64,000 bases of DNA from Oribacterium sp. oral taxon 078 str. F0262 (GTDB taxonomy: Bacteria > Bacillota > Clostridia > Lachnospirales > Lachnospiraceae), in NCBI RefSeq assembly GCF_000160135.1, contig NZ_GG729936.1:26044-90043 (forward strand), in the 5' to 3' direction. The notes beneath the pieces are model-generated. The model searched no databases and was not told the DNA's origin. It was given only the letters and a program-made list of their open reading frames with translations. The position numbers were made by a program, and so were the translations under genes. Positions 18,323 to 26,778 of the stretch are shown piece after piece (positions within the stretch are counted from its first letter, which is position 1; each line of letters starts with the position of its first letter).

Positions 18323-18350
18323 AGTATAATTCTTTTCTGCGCTTCGTCAA
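18323..18350 (-). promoter_or_regulatory. Promoter of leuS inside the uvrC 3' end
   Basis: TTGACG (18345-18350) and TATACT (18323-18328) have 16-base spacing on the minus strand. The -35 overlaps the last codons and stop of uvrC. The start point would be about 55 bases before the leuS ATG. Confidence 0.75.
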
Positions 18351-20245
18351 GCGGTGCTTTCTCCCCGAAAGAAGCGGTAGACGCGTTCTGCCGCGTGGAT
18401 ATCCATGGAGGGGCAGGCCGCAAGACTTTTTATGTCCGCGGTCTTGATGTGGTCGATGTCCTTAAATTCTTTCATCAGTGCCTTTTTCCGCACTGCTCCG
18501 ATTCCGGGGATCTCATCCAGGAGGGAGCGGATCTGTGTTTTTTCCCGGAGGGAGCGGTGATATTCGATCGCGAAGCGGTGCACCTCGTCCTGGATCCTTG
18601 TGAGAAGGCGAAATACGTCCCCGCTCTCCGGAAGCGGAAGCTCTCTGCCCTGGTAGAGGAGCGCTCTCGTCCTGTGGTGCTCATCCTTCACCATTCCGCA
18701 GACTGTGATGCTGCTGATTCCGAGCTCCGAGAGCACCTCCTCGCAGACCGATACCTGCCCCTTTCCGCCGTCCATCAGAATCAGCTCGGGGAAGACGGAG
18801 AAGGAGCCGAGCGCATTATTTCTGCCCCGCTCGGCATTTTGCTCCATTTCGCGAAGTCCATGGGAGAAACGGCGCGTGAGCATCTCCCGCATGGAGGCAT
18901 AGTCATCCGGCCCCTGCACGGAGCGGATCCGGAACTTCCGGTAATCGTTCGGCTTTGCCTTCCCGTCGATATAGACCACCATGGAGCCCACATTGAGGGC
19001 CCCGGAGGTATTCGAAATATCGTAGGATTCGATCCTCCGGGGCGGCTTCTCCATCTCGAGGAGCTTCTGGAGCGTGAGCACGGCCCGCCCCAGCTTCTTC
19101 TCCTCCTCCCGATACTTCTCCCGGTAGCGATTCATGAGGATGCCCGCGTTCATCACGGCGAGCTCCACAAGCTTCTCCTTCCCGCCGATCAGGGGCGTCC
19201 TGATATTGACCTTCCTCCCCTTCATTCCGGAGAGCCAGGCGGAGAGGAGCTCTGCCTCCGGGAGCTCTGTCTGTACGAAAATCTCTCTGGGAATAAAGGG
19301 TGTCCCGTTATAATACTGCTTCAGAAAGCCGGACAGAAGCTCCGCGTCGCTCTCCTCCGGATCGATGTCAATAAACTGGTGATCCCTTCCTATGATTTTT
19401 CCGTCCCGGACAAAGAAGATCTGGATCACGCAGTCGGAGCCTTCCCTCCGCATGCCGATGATGTCTCTGTCCTCCCCGTCGTATGCGGTGATCTTCTGGC
19501 GGCTCTGAACGGCCTCAATGGAGCGGATCAGATCCCGAAGCTCCATCGCGGTCTCGAAATCGAGATTGTCCGAGGCCCGGCTCATCCTGCGGGAGAGTTC
19601 CTTTACGATATCCTCGTACTTCCCGTTCATGAAGTCCAGTGCCCGGGAAACCTGGGCGAGATAGTCCTCCCTGCTCTGCCTTCCGATGCAGGGGCCGTCG
19701 CACTGATGCAGGTCATAATAGAGGCAGGGCCTCGGAAGACGCTTATCCTCCGTGAAGACCTTATTGCAGTTTCGGATGCGAAAGCTCTTCCGGAGAAGCT
19801 CGATCACCTCATTGACCTGCTCCATGGAGGCATAGGGGCCGAAGTAGCGGCTCCGGTCGTTCTTTCTCCTCCGCACCGCCCGCACCCTCGGAAAGAGCTC
19901 CCCCAGGCTGAAGGCGATATAGGGATAGTTTTTGTCATCCTTCAAAAGCGTATTGTAGCGCGGCTTGTACTCCTTGATGAGATTGGATTCCAGGATCAGA
20001 GCCTCGAGCTCCGAGTCCACGACAATGTACTCAAAGCGCTCCACAAGACTCACCATCTGCTGAATCTTCACGGATTTCCGATAGGACTTCTGAAAGTATT
20101 GTTTGACGCGGTTTTTCAGGACCTTCGCCTTCCCGACATAGATGATCTCGTCCTTCGGTCCATGCATCAAATAAACTCCCGGCAGAGCCGGGAGTTTTTT
20201 AAGTTCCTCCGGGATATTAAAATCAGTTTTCTTTTCCGCCGGCAT
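18347..20245 (-). CDS. uvrC: Excinuclease ABC subunit C
   Basis: Dual-incision nuclease of nucleotide excision repair, 632 residues. The N-terminal GIY-YIG domain shows PGVYLMHG and IIYVGKAKVLKNRVKQYF (residues about 22-55) and makes the 3' incision. A UVR domain that contacts UvrB lies near 205-240. The C-terminal RNase H-like nuclease region contains ESYDISNTSG and ILMDGGKGQV, and a helix-hairpin-helix motif (IPGIGAVRKKALMKEF) follows. The ATG follows GGGAGGGAAGGG. An 11-bp palindromic hairpin is embedded in codons 16-25, described separately. Confidence 0.97.
   Translation of the reverse strand: MPAEKKTDFNIPEELKKLPALPGVYLMHGPKDEIIYVGKAKVLKNRVKQYFQKSYRKSVKIQQMVSLVERFEYIVVDSELEALILESNLIKEYKPRYNTLLKDDKNYPYIAFSLGELFPRVRAVRRRKNDRSRYFGPYASMEQVNEVIELLRKSFRIRNCNKVFTEDKRLPRPCLYYDLHQCDGPCIGRQSREDYLAQVSRALDFMNGKYEDIVKELSRRMSRASDNLDFETAMELRDLIRSIEAVQSRQKITAYDGEDRDIIGMRREGSDCVIQIFFVRDGKIIGRDHQFIDIDPEESDAELLSGFLKQYYNGTPFIPREIFVQTELPEAELLSAWLSGMKGRKVNIRTPLIGGKEKLVELAVMNAGILMNRYREKYREEEKKLGRAVLTLQKLLEMEKPPRRIESYDISNTSGALNVGSMVVYIDGKAKPNDYRKFRIRSVQGPDDYASMREMLTRRFSHGLREMEQNAERGRNNALGSFSVFPELILMDGGKGQVSVCEEVLSELGISSITVCGMVKDEHHRTRALLYQGRELPLPESGDVFRLLTRIQDEVHRFAIEYHRSLREKTQIRSLLDEIPGIGAVRKKALMKEFKDIDHIKTADIKSLAACPSMDIHAAERVYRFFRGESTA
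20173..20200 (+). terminator. Terminator-like hairpin within the uvrC 5' coding region
   Basis: A perfect 11-bp stem (20173-20183 with 20187-20197) with an AGA loop is followed on the plus strand by TTTTTT. On the plus strand it has every feature of an intrinsic terminator and would stop antisense transcription. On the sense strand the following sequence is TTTATTTG, a weak U-tract, so attenuation of uvrC is also possible. No plus-strand gene precedes it. Confidence 0.6.
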
Positions 20246-20329
20246 CCCTTCCCTCCCACTGTCCGAAAGCCCGCCTGCATTCTCAGCTCCTCTTCCAAAG
20301 GAAAAGGAAAGAAAAGATCCGACGCTCTC

Positions 20330-21694
20330 CTATGGGGACGAGGAGGATTCCTTTCCGGAGCTCCCCGAGGGCAGGAGAGCGGCATCCCTGCTCTCCTGCT
20401 CCGCCTTCTGAGAGGCTTCGACGCTCTCCTCCTCTCTCTTCCCCTCCTCCTTGGATCGAAAGGCATTCCAGTCATAATTGTTCGCCGCGTTCCAGATCAG
20501 CCATTCCTCATAGCCGCTGTCATAGACCGCCTGAATCTGCTGGCGGATCTGCTGCGGGCCGTAGTTGATGTAATGCTGCAAATAGGAGGCCGTGAAGCCC
20601 TGGAGCCAGGGGCGGATCGAGGCCTGGTACTGGCCCTGGCTGTAGTCGAGCTGCAGGTCCTTCCGCGACGCCGCGAGCGCTCCCCGGATCGTCTTATAGG
20701 GCTCCATATCCGGGTAGGCTATCCCGAAATTGCCGTTTCCGTAGTGAGAGGGATAGATCATCGGAGACATGTAGTCGACCCCGGTGGCCATCAGGGAATA
20801 ATCCTGTCCCACCGAAATCGTGTCGACATAGGAGCCGATAATCGTCCCGAAGACATCCGCGGACATGAAGACATTCTTTTTCGCCATGCGGTCCGAGATG
20901 AACTGGACAAATTCCATTATGATCTGCGTCTTGTCGAGGCCCTGCGTATCCTCTTCGGAGTAGACGACCTCGTTCATGCCCTTCTCCGTGCAGAAGCGGA
21001 CGTAATCGAACTGAATCTCGTCGAAGCCGCTGTCTGCGCAGGCATCCGCGATCTGGGCGATATACTCCCAGTACTCCCTCTTATAGGGATTGACCCAGCT
21101 CATCCCGGAATTATCCCGGAAGACGGATCCGTCCGCCTTTTGGTTCATCCACTCCGGCTTCACCCCTCCGAGATAGGGATCCCGGAAGGTCACAAGTCTC
21201 GCAATCGCATAGATTCCGTGCTCGTGGAGCTTGGAAAGAAGCCCGGGCAGGTCGGAAATCGTATTGACCGTCGCCCCCAGCTCCTTCGCAAGAGGAGCAT
21301 CCAGCTGAGCGGCGATCCGCCCGTGATCATTTTTAATGTCGATGACCACCGCGTTCAGCTCGGTCTGATCCATGTGGGAAATGATCTCGTCCATCCGTCC
21401 GGAGCCCGCCGTATTGTCTGTCAGGTAAATCCCCTTGACCAGGACCCTCTTCTTGCTGACCTTCTTCTTTTTCCAGATCAGCGCCTCCTGTGCGGCAGCT
21501 TCCGATTCCGCCCTCCTGGATTCCTCGATGGACTGCTGGCTCACGGACTCCGCATAGAGGGATTCCGCGGCAAGCTCGGACTCATACTCCTTCAGCTCGG
21601 CTGATTTATTGACATTGTAGACGAGCGGCCCCTGCCCCCGGCAGGCGAAAAGTACAAGACAGGAAATCAGAAGGAGCATAAGAAGTCGTTTCAT
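20330..21694 (-). CDS. Putative glycoside hydrolase (DUF4015 type), secreted or lipid-anchored
   Basis: A 454-residue protein with the N-terminus MKRLLMLLLISCLVLFAC, a signal peptide with an imperfect lipobox (LFAC). Residues about 90-400 resemble the DUF4015 (PF13200) TIM-barrel family: VKGIYLTDNTAGSGRMDEII, NAVVIDIKNDHG, IARLVTFRDPYLG, WVNPYKREYWEYI and GFDEIQFDYVRF, the last being the usual acidic-residue strand. The family is related to glycosidases, but its substrate is unknown. The C-terminus is Glu/Ser-rich. The start at 21694 follows CTGGAGAGC. A promoter lies about 100 bases upstream and uvrC follows 84 bases downstream, probably on the same transcript. Confidence 0.8.
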   Translation of the reverse strand: MKRLLMLLLISCLVLFACRGQGPLVYNVNKSAELKEYESELAAESLYAESVSQQSIEESRRAESEAAAQEALIWKKKKVSKKRVLVKGIYLTDNTAGSGRMDEIISHMDQTELNAVVIDIKNDHGRIAAQLDAPLAKELGATVNTISDLPGLLSKLHEHGIYAIARLVTFRDPYLGGVKPEWMNQKADGSVFRDNSGMSWVNPYKREYWEYIAQIADACADSGFDEIQFDYVRFCTEKGMNEVVYSEEDTQGLDKTQIIMEFVQFISDRMAKKNVFMSADVFGTIIGSYVDTISVGQDYSLMATGVDYMSPMIYPSHYGNGNFGIAYPDMEPYKTIRGALAASRKDLQLDYSQGQYQASIRPWLQGFTASYLQHYINYGPQQIRQQIQAVYDSGYEEWLIWNAANNYDWNAFRSKEEGKREEESVEASQKAEQESRDAALLPSGSSGKESSSSP

Positions 21695-21794
21695 CTTTGC
21701 TCTCCAGAGGAAAAGCGGCGCGCTTCTCACTGCGCTGACCCGCTGCCCCATAAAAATGGAAACTCAGGCTAGAATTCCGATAATCGACAGCTGT

Positions 21795-21822
21795 ATTATA
21801 CCACTTTCCGCCTGATAAGCAA
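21795..21822 (-). promoter_or_regulatory. Promoter of the DUF4015-type gene
   Basis: TTGCTT (21817-21822) and TATAAT (21795-21800) are separated by 16 bases on the minus strand, upstream of the 21694 start and downstream of the fprA terminator. Confidence 0.75.
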
Positions 21823-21853
21823 TCTTTTATGGGACAAGCCCCCATTTCCATCG

Positions 21854-21917
21854 AAAAAAGGGACCCATGCGGAAATCCCCTGCTCTGCACCCAGGAAGGC
21901 ATAACCGCATCGGTCCC
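21854..21917 (-). terminator. Long-loop terminator after the flavodiiron gene
   Basis: GGGACC-ATGCGG pairs with CCGCAT-GGTCCC (21905-21917 with 21860-21872, one G-G mismatch), with a loop of about 32 bases. Six T follow on the minus strand. It lies 28 bases after the fprA stop. Confidence 0.75.
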
Positions 21918-21944
21918 CTCGCCGCTTCGCTTTATTCGCGGCTC

Positions 21945-23165
21945 TCAGTCTTTTTTCTCTTCCTTCAAGGAAGAAGCGATGGCATCTGCGAGCTTCTCCA
22001 TCGCCTCCTCGGAAAAGGCGGCGGAACGAATCGTGAGAAGATCTCCCACATATTCGATCCCCTTCATGCTGTCAAAATATTCCTTCATGAGCCTTCCGCT
22101 CTGCGGGGCCCAGGAGCCGTTCTCGATGAGAGAGACCTTCTTATTCTGGACAGAAAGAGCCTTCATATCCAGAAGGAGATCCTCCATCTTCGGGAAAAGG
22201 CCATTGTTGTAGGTCGTCCCGGCAAATACCAGATTTGTAACACGGAAGCACTCCGAAATGCAGAAGGACTGCTCCGTCTTTGAGACATCAAAGGCGCGGA
22301 TATTCCGGATCCCCCGTTCTCCGAGCCGCATGCACAGGCTGTTGACCGCGGAATCCGTATTTCCATAGACCGAGTTATAGAAGAATGTGACGCCTCTCTC
22401 CTCTGCCTCATAGCGGGACCAGCTGTCATAGAGACCCAGAATGAAGCTAAGATCCTCCTCCTTCCTCCAGACCGGCCCGTGCAGAGGACAGAGCATACGG
22501 ATCGAAAGCTTCGCGGCCTTCTTCATCGCGTTCTGTGTCTGCGCGCCGTACTTTCCGACGATATTCGTATAATATCTTCTCGCGTCATCCACAAAGTCCT
22601 TTGCGCGGCAGTCGAGTTCATCCGCGAAGAGGTTCCCGTTGTTGCAGCCGAAGACGCCGAAGGCATCCGCGGTGAAGAGGATCTTCTCCGTCTCGTCATA
22701 TGTGAACATGACCTCCGGCCAGTGCACCATCGGAGCGAAATAGAAGCTGAGCTTATGTTTTCCGAGGGAGAGCTCGTCCCCCTCCTTCACCAAGAGCCTT
22801 CTCTCCTCCGGAAGAGCATAGAAAAACTGCTCTATCATCTGGAAGGTCTTTGCATTGGATACGACGAGTGCGGAGGGATACCTCCGGAGCACCTCATCGA
22901 TCAGGGCGCAGTGGTCCGGCTCCATATGGTTGACGATGAGATAGTCGAGCTTCCTCCCGGAGAGGGCGTATTCCACATTTTCAAAGTACTGGCGCCCGAC
23001 GGTCTGATCGCAGCTGTCGAGAAGCGCAGTCTTCTCATCCAGGATGAGATAGGAATTGTAGCTTATGCCGCGGTCCAGGGGAAAGAGGTTCTCGAAGAGA
23101 TGAAGCCTCCTGTCCTCCACGCCGACATAGACGATGTCATCTGTTACATTTCTGGTCGAATGCAT
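21945..23165 (-). CDS. fprA: Flavodiiron protein (FprA-type oxygen/NO reductase)
   Basis: Soluble enzyme that reduces O2 to water or NO to N2O with electrons from rubredoxin, protecting anaerobes. Its 406 residues comprise a metallo-beta-lactamase-fold diiron domain (about 1-250) with the ligand motif HMEPDHCAL and the later LCPLHGPVW, then a flavodoxin domain (about 255-400) beginning VTFFYNSVYGNTDSAV, the FMN phosphate loop. There is no fused rubredoxin domain; a separate rubredoxin gene ends six bases upstream. The ATG follows GAGGGG located in the rubredoxin 3' end. O2 versus NO preference cannot be decided from sequence. Confidence 0.95.
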   Translation of the reverse strand: MHSTRNVTDDIVYVGVEDRRLHLFENLFPLDRGISYNSYLILDEKTALLDSCDQTVGRQYFENVEYALSGRKLDYLIVNHMEPDHCALIDEVLRRYPSALVVSNAKTFQMIEQFFYALPEERRLLVKEGDELSLGKHKLSFYFAPMVHWPEVMFTYDETEKILFTADAFGVFGCNNGNLFADELDCRAKDFVDDARRYYTNIVGKYGAQTQNAMKKAAKLSIRMLCPLHGPVWRKEEDLSFILGLYDSWSRYEAEERGVTFFYNSVYGNTDSAVNSLCMRLGERGIRNIRAFDVSKTEQSFCISECFRVTNLVFAGTTYNNGLFPKMEDLLLDMKALSVQNKKVSLIENGSWAPQSGRLMKEYFDSMKGIEYVGDLLTIRSAAFSEEAMEKLADAIASSLKEEKKD

Positions 23166-23171
23166 TTTGAA

Positions 23172-23336
23172 TCACCCCTCAGACGGTTCAAACTGATCCT
23201 TACCCACGCCGCAGAGCGGACAGACGAAGTCCTCGGGGACGTCCTCCCATGATGTTCCCGCGGCGACGCCGGAATCCGGCTCTCCCTTTTCAGGATCATA
23301 GATATAACCGCAGACTGTACATACATACTTTGTCAT
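23172..23336 (-). CDS. Rubredoxin
   Basis: A 54-residue one-iron electron carrier. The iron ligands are the two knuckles CTVCG (residues 6-10) and CPLCG (39-43). The family residues [13 protein letters not shown] and [14 protein letters not shown] are intact. The ATG at 23336 follows AAAGGAG. It stops six bases before fprA and surely donates electrons to it. A promoter lies about 50 bases upstream. Confidence 0.97.
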   Translation of the reverse strand: MTKYVCTVCGYIYDPEKGEPDSGVAAGTSWEDVPEDFVCPLCGVGKDQFEPSEG

Positions 23337-23389
23337 GACATACTCCTTTCTATTGATAGACTCATCGGCCTCTCAGCCGAACCGGAATC

Positions 23390-23418
23390 ATGATACCATC
23401 ATACGCAGTACGCGTCCA
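23390..23418 (-). promoter_or_regulatory. Promoter of the rubredoxin-fprA operon
   Basis: TGGACG (23413-23418) and TATCAT (23390-23395) have 17-base spacing on the minus strand. I see no clear Fur, PerR or Rex box around it. Confidence 0.55.
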
Positions 23419-23540
23419 GTGCGTTTCCCCCCGCTTCCTTGTTTTTATCCAAAAACAGCAGATTGCCGAAGATCCCGCGCAAAATCTCCTGCGGATCTTG
23501 TGTAAAGGAGCTCTTCCGGCAATATACGGAAACGGCGATG

Positions 23541-23568
23541 AAAAAGAGCCCCGGATCTCCGGGGCTCT
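23541..23568 (-). terminator. Terminator after rpmF
   Basis: A perfect 10-bp stem (23545-23554 with 23559-23568) with an ATCT loop is followed by TTTTT on the minus strand. It lies 20 bases after the rpmF stop. Confidence 0.93.
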
Positions 23569-23587
23569 GAGAAATTCCAGGGTAGGA

Positions 23588-23770
23588 TCAATCCTCCACC
23601 TTTATGATCTCACGCTTATTGTAAGAACCGCAGGCCTTGCAGACTCTGTGAGGCATATGCAGAGCGCCGCACTTTGAGCACTTCACAAGATTCACCGCGC
23701 CCATCTTCCAGTTCGCTCTTCTGGAATCTCTGCGAGCCTTGGACGATTTATTCTTGGGACAAATCGACAT
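23588..23770 (-). CDS. rpmF: Ribosomal protein bL32
   Basis: A 60-residue large-subunit protein. After MSICPKNKSSKARRDSRRAN the zinc-ribbon cysteines appear as CSKCG and CKACG (residues about 31-47), the four-Cys form of L32. The start at 23770 follows GAAGGAGGTG; the longer open frame upstream runs through a structured leader. In many Firmicutes rpmF follows a DUF177 (YceD) gene; here ackA precedes it directly and no DUF177 gene is present in the 147-base gap. Confidence 0.97.
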   Translation of the reverse strand: MSICPKNKSSKARRDSRRANWKMGAVNLVKCSKCGALHMPHRVCKACGSYNKREIIKVED

Positions 23771-23799
23771 TGATTCACACCTCCTTCGTCTTAGTCTTT

Positions 23800-23849
23800 G
23801 GACGGTTCGAACTGTCCTATGCAATGATCCCGCAGGATCCGCGCATAGG
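23800..23849 (-). promoter_or_regulatory. Structured leader of rpmF
   Basis: Two dyads lie in the ackA-rpmF gap. GGACGGTTC/GAACTGTCC (23800-23817) forms a 9-bp near-perfect palindrome. CCTATGC/GCATAGG (23816-23822 with 23843-23849) encloses a second stem GATCC/GGATC. The two share bases 23816-23817, so they could be mutually exclusive. A weak TTGCAT-N17-TAAAGT promoter lies just upstream near 23858-23886. Autoregulation of L32 is only a suggestion. Confidence 0.4.
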
Positions 23850-23917
23850 TTACACTTTACACTATGGAGGGGAAAAATGCAAGCGAAAAATCATCCCATG
23901 CTTCCACTCCTCCCGGC

Positions 23918-25114
23918 TTATCCCAGGACAAGGCGCTTGGTATCCCTCGCGATCGCAAGCTCCTCGTTGGTCGGGATCAGGAAGATCTTCACCCTGGAAT
24001 CGTCGGAGGAAATCAGCCTTTCCTCTCCCCTGACATTATTTCTCTCATCGTCGATCTTTGCTCCCAGATAGCCCAGGTACTCCTCGACGATGCGCTTTCT
24101 CGCGTTCTTGTCGTTCTCCCCGACACCGGCCGTAAAGGAGATCGCATCCACGCCGTTCATCGCCGCCGCATATGCGCCGATATACTTCGCCACGCGATAG
24201 CGGAAGGCCTCGAGCGCGACCTTCGCCATATGATTTCCCTCTGCCGCCGCCTTCTCGACATCCCGGAAATCCGAGGAGACCCCGCTCATCCCGAGGATGC
24301 CGGACTTTTTGTTCAGGATGTTCAGCACCTCGTCCGCGGTCTTATGCTCGTGGTTTGCGATAAACTGAATGACAGCGCCGTCGACATCTCCGGATCGGGT
24401 CCCCATAATGAGACCCTCAAGCGGGGTAAGGCCCATAGAGGTGTCGATCGCCTTCCCGCCGATGGAGGCGGAGATGCTGGCCCCATTTCCGAGGTGGCAT
24501 ACGATCACCCTGGCCTTCTCCGGGTCCAGCTTTCCGAAGCGGATGGTCTCTCCGGAGACATAGGCGTGGCTCGTACCGTGAAAGCCGTAGCGGCGGATGC
24601 CGTACTTCTCGTAGTATTCCGTCGGAATCGCGTAGTAATACGCCTTCTCCGGGAGGCTCATGCCGAAGGTCGTGTCAAAGACGGCGATGTTCTTCTTCCC
24701 CGGAACGACCTTTTCACAGGCCTCGATCCCCATGAGATTCGCCGGATTGTGAAGCGGCCCCAGGTCGAAGCACTCGCGGATCACCTTCTTCACCTCGGGT
24801 GTCACGACGCAGGACTGCGTGAACTTATTCGCCCCGTGCAGAACCCTGTGCCCGATTGCGTCGATCTCGTCGACGGAGCCGACGACACCATGCTCCCCGG
24901 TCAGCTCATTAAATACCAGCTTCACGGCGACGGAGTGATCCGGCATCGGGGTTTCGATCACGACATCCTCCCGATCCGGGACCTTGTGCGTAAGCTTCGA
25001 GCCCTCGATGCCGATTCGCTCACAGAGTCCCTTTGCCGTCACAGTCTCCCGTTCCATATCGATAAGCTGATACTTGAGGGAAGAAGAGCCACAGTTAATT
25101 ACCAGAATTTTCAT
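23918..25114 (-). CDS. ackA: Acetate kinase
   Basis: Converts acetyl phosphate and ADP to acetate and ATP. It has 398 residues. The N-terminal phosphate motif NCGSSSLKYQL, the substrate motif HRVLHGANKF and the catalytic GFHGTSHAYV are all present, as is a late TAGVGEN motif. The ATG lies 31 bases after the pta stop. It completes the pyruvate-acetyl-CoA-acetyl-P-acetate route with nifJ and pta. Confidence 0.98.
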   Translation of the reverse strand: MKILVINCGSSSLKYQLIDMERETVTAKGLCERIGIEGSKLTHKVPDREDVVIETPMPDHSVAVKLVFNELTGEHGVVGSVDEIDAIGHRVLHGANKFTQSCVVTPEVKKVIRECFDLGPLHNPANLMGIEACEKVVPGKKNIAVFDTTFGMSLPEKAYYYAIPTEYYEKYGIRRYGFHGTSHAYVSGETIRFGKLDPEKARVIVCHLGNGASISASIGGKAIDTSMGLTPLEGLIMGTRSGDVDGAVIQFIANHEHKTADEVLNILNKKSGILGMSGVSSDFRDVEKAAAEGNHMAKVALEAFRYRVAKYIGAYAAAMNGVDAISFTAGVGENDKNARKRIVEEYLGYLGAKIDDERNNVRGEERLISSDDSRVKIFLIPTNEELAIARDTKRLVLG

Positions 25115-25144
25115 TACGTTTCTCCTAAAAAAGATATCGTTTCC

Positions 25145-26149
25145 TTAATCAAAGAGCTGACACTGTACCGAGGTGATTGCGACGACGCCGACGATGTCAT
25201 CCGCGCTGCAGCCGCGGGAGAGATCGTTCACCGGTCTTGCGATCCCCTGCGTCATGGGGCCGTAGGCCTCCGCCTTTCCGAGCCTCTGGACGAGCTTATA
25301 GCCGATATTTCCGGCGTCAAGATTCGGGAAGATGAGGGTGTTTGCGTGCCCTGCGACCTCGGAGGACGGAGCCTTCAGGGCGGCGACAGCGGGGACCAGC
25401 GCGGCATCCAGCTGCAGCTCCCCGTCCAGGGCGAGCTCCGGCCTCTCCTCCTTTGCGATCCGAACCGCTTCCTGAACCTTCGTGACATCATCGTGCTTCG
25501 CGGAGCCCTTGGTCGAGTAGGAGAGCATCGCGACCTTCGGCTCCTTTCCGATCAGGAAGCGGAAGGAATCCGCGGAGGCCTCCGCGATCGCCGCGAGCTC
25601 CTCCGATGTCGGATTCTGGTTGAGCCCGCAGTCGGAAAAGACAAAGCTGCCGTTCTCCCCGTAGGGACAGTCCGGAACATTCATGACAAAGAAGGCGGAC
25701 ACCAGCTTTGTCCCGGGCTTTGTCTTCAGAATCTGAAGCGCGGGACGGAGTGTGTCGGCCGTGGAATGGCAGGCCCCGGAGACCAGGCCGTCCGCATCTC
25801 CCATCTTCACCATCATCATGCCGAAGTAGGTATTCGATTCTGTGAGAAGCTTCCTCGCCTCCTCCTCACTCATCCCCTTCTTCTTCCGAAGCTCCGTCAG
25901 CGTTTCGACATAGCTCTCCAGCTTTTCGCTCTTTTTGGGGTCCACGATCCGCGCCCCCTCGAGCTTGTCTCCCAGAGCCGCCGCGTCCGCACGGATCTTC
26001 TCCTCATTTCCGAGAAGAATGAGCTTTGCGAAACCCTCCCTAAGGATCCTGTCCGCCGCATCCAGAGTCCTCCGGTCCTCGGACTCCGGGAGGACAATCG
26101 TCTTCAAGCTGCCCCTCGCCTTTTCCTTCACATCATCAATAAAAGCCAT
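25145..26149 (-). CDS. pta: Phosphate acetyltransferase
   Basis: Short (334-residue) catalytic-domain form that transfers acetyl from CoA to phosphate. It begins MAFIDDVKEKARGSLKTIVLPESEDRRTL after trimming; the core later shows FVMNVPDCPYGENGSFVFSD and LIFPNLDAGNIGYKLVQRLG, typical of the family C-terminus. The preferred start is the second ATG (26149), seven bases after AAAGGAG; the ATG two codons earlier is too close to it. It lies 34 bases downstream of darA and 31 bases before ackA, so a three-gene operon is likely. Confidence 0.97.
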   Translation of the reverse strand: MAFIDDVKEKARGSLKTIVLPESEDRRTLDAADRILREGFAKLILLGNEEKIRADAAALGDKLEGARIVDPKKSEKLESYVETLTELRKKKGMSEEEARKLLTESNTYFGMMMVKMGDADGLVSGACHSTADTLRPALQILKTKPGTKLVSAFFVMNVPDCPYGENGSFVFSDCGLNQNPTSEELAAIAEASADSFRFLIGKEPKVAMLSYSTKGSAKHDDVTKVQEAVRIAKEERPELALDGELQLDAALVPAVAALKAPSSEVAGHANTLIFPNLDAGNIGYKLVQRLGKAEAYGPMTQGIARPVNDLSRGCSADDIVGVVAITSVQCQLFD

Positions 26150-26183
26150 CCCCATTCTCCTTTCCTAAAAGCAGAACACCCTC

Positions 26184-26516
26184 TTAATACTTCTCAAAGC
26201 GGTCCAGCGGGAGGACCATGATCGTCGCGCCGCCGATCTCCACGTTCATCGGCATCGTCGTGTAGCTGACCATGGAGCTCCCCGAAATATAGGGCATATT
26301 GACGGTGATATTCTGTCTCTTCCCGCACTGCTTTTTGATGATCTCTATGCAGGAATCCACCCGCTCATCCTCGAGGGCGATCATGAGCGTCGTATTCCCC
26401 TTCCGGAGAAAGCCTCCCGTCGTGGAGAGTCTGGTCACGGAGAAATGCTCCTTCATGAGCGCACCGGTCACATCATCCTCATTGTCATTTCGGACAATCG
26501 CATAGATCAGTTTCAT
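26184..26516 (-). CDS. darA: Cyclic-di-AMP receptor protein (DarA/PstA family)
   Basis: PII-like trimeric protein that binds cyclic-di-AMP, 110 residues, the usual length. It begins MKLIYAIVRNDNEDDV and carries the conserved TRLSTTGGFLRKGNTTLMI loop with its T-loop region, both characteristic of PF06153. The start at 26516 follows AAAGGGGGAC; the longer upstream frame is not conserved. The protein's downstream target is not generally known. Here it lies directly upstream of pta and ackA, an interesting association noted under findings. Confidence 0.93.
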   Translation of the reverse strand: MKLIYAIVRNDNEDDVTGALMKEHFSVTRLSTTGGFLRKGNTTLMIALEDERVDSCIEIIKKQCGKRQNITVNMPYISGSSMVSYTTMPMNVEIGGATIMVLPLDRFEKY

Positions 26517-26590
26517 TTCGATAGTCCCCCTTTCCGCAGTCCGGCCTCCCCGGCGCGGCAAAGTCCCGGTTTTTCGCCGGGCGCGGTTTT

Positions 26591-26628
26591 AAAAAATAAA
26601 AAATAAGTTTGCGGGGCCCCTCCCCCGC
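26591..26628 (-). terminator. GC-rich hairpin with T-rich tail
   Basis: GCGGGG/CCCCGC (26611-26616 with 26623-26628) is followed on the minus strand by AAACTTATTTTTTATTTTTT. It overlaps one end of the first 86-bp repeat and could end transcription from tmcAL upstream of darA. The second repeat carries the same stem without the T-rich tail. Confidence 0.5.
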
Positions 26629-26696
26629 TTCCTGCTCATGTCGGGGCGCGCCCCAAGCTCTGCCGCCCTGCTTTCTGCAAGCAGCCCGCAGGGCGG
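26611..26696. repeat. 86-bp GC-rich direct repeat, copy 1
   Basis: Begins GCGGGGCCCCTCCCCCGC and ends GCAGCCCGCAGGGCGG. It matches copy 2 at 26779-26864 without gaps and with only a few substitutions. Internal inverted repeats (CCGCCCTGC/GCAGGGCGG) suggest a structured or mobile unit. It sits in the gene-free gap 26517-26938 between tmcAL and darA. Confidence 0.85.
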
Positions 26697-26778
26697 AGAG
26701 TTCTTTGCTCTGCGCATTATGATTCCCGGATTGCTCCGCGCTCTGCGCTCCCGCAATCCGCCCCTTCATTCGCACTCC

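Noticed and set aside
18262..18346. Possible T-box leader of leuS
   Set aside because: The promoter leaves a leader of about 50 bases, too short for a T-box; none seen before alaS either.
18254..21604. An 1116-codon plus-strand ORF
   Set aside because: It runs antisense through uvrC and the DUF4015-type gene. Length results from codon usage; the His/Leu/Arg/Asp-rich product has no motif.
23864..26221. A 785-codon plus-strand ORF
   Set aside because: Antisense to pta and ackA, both certain.
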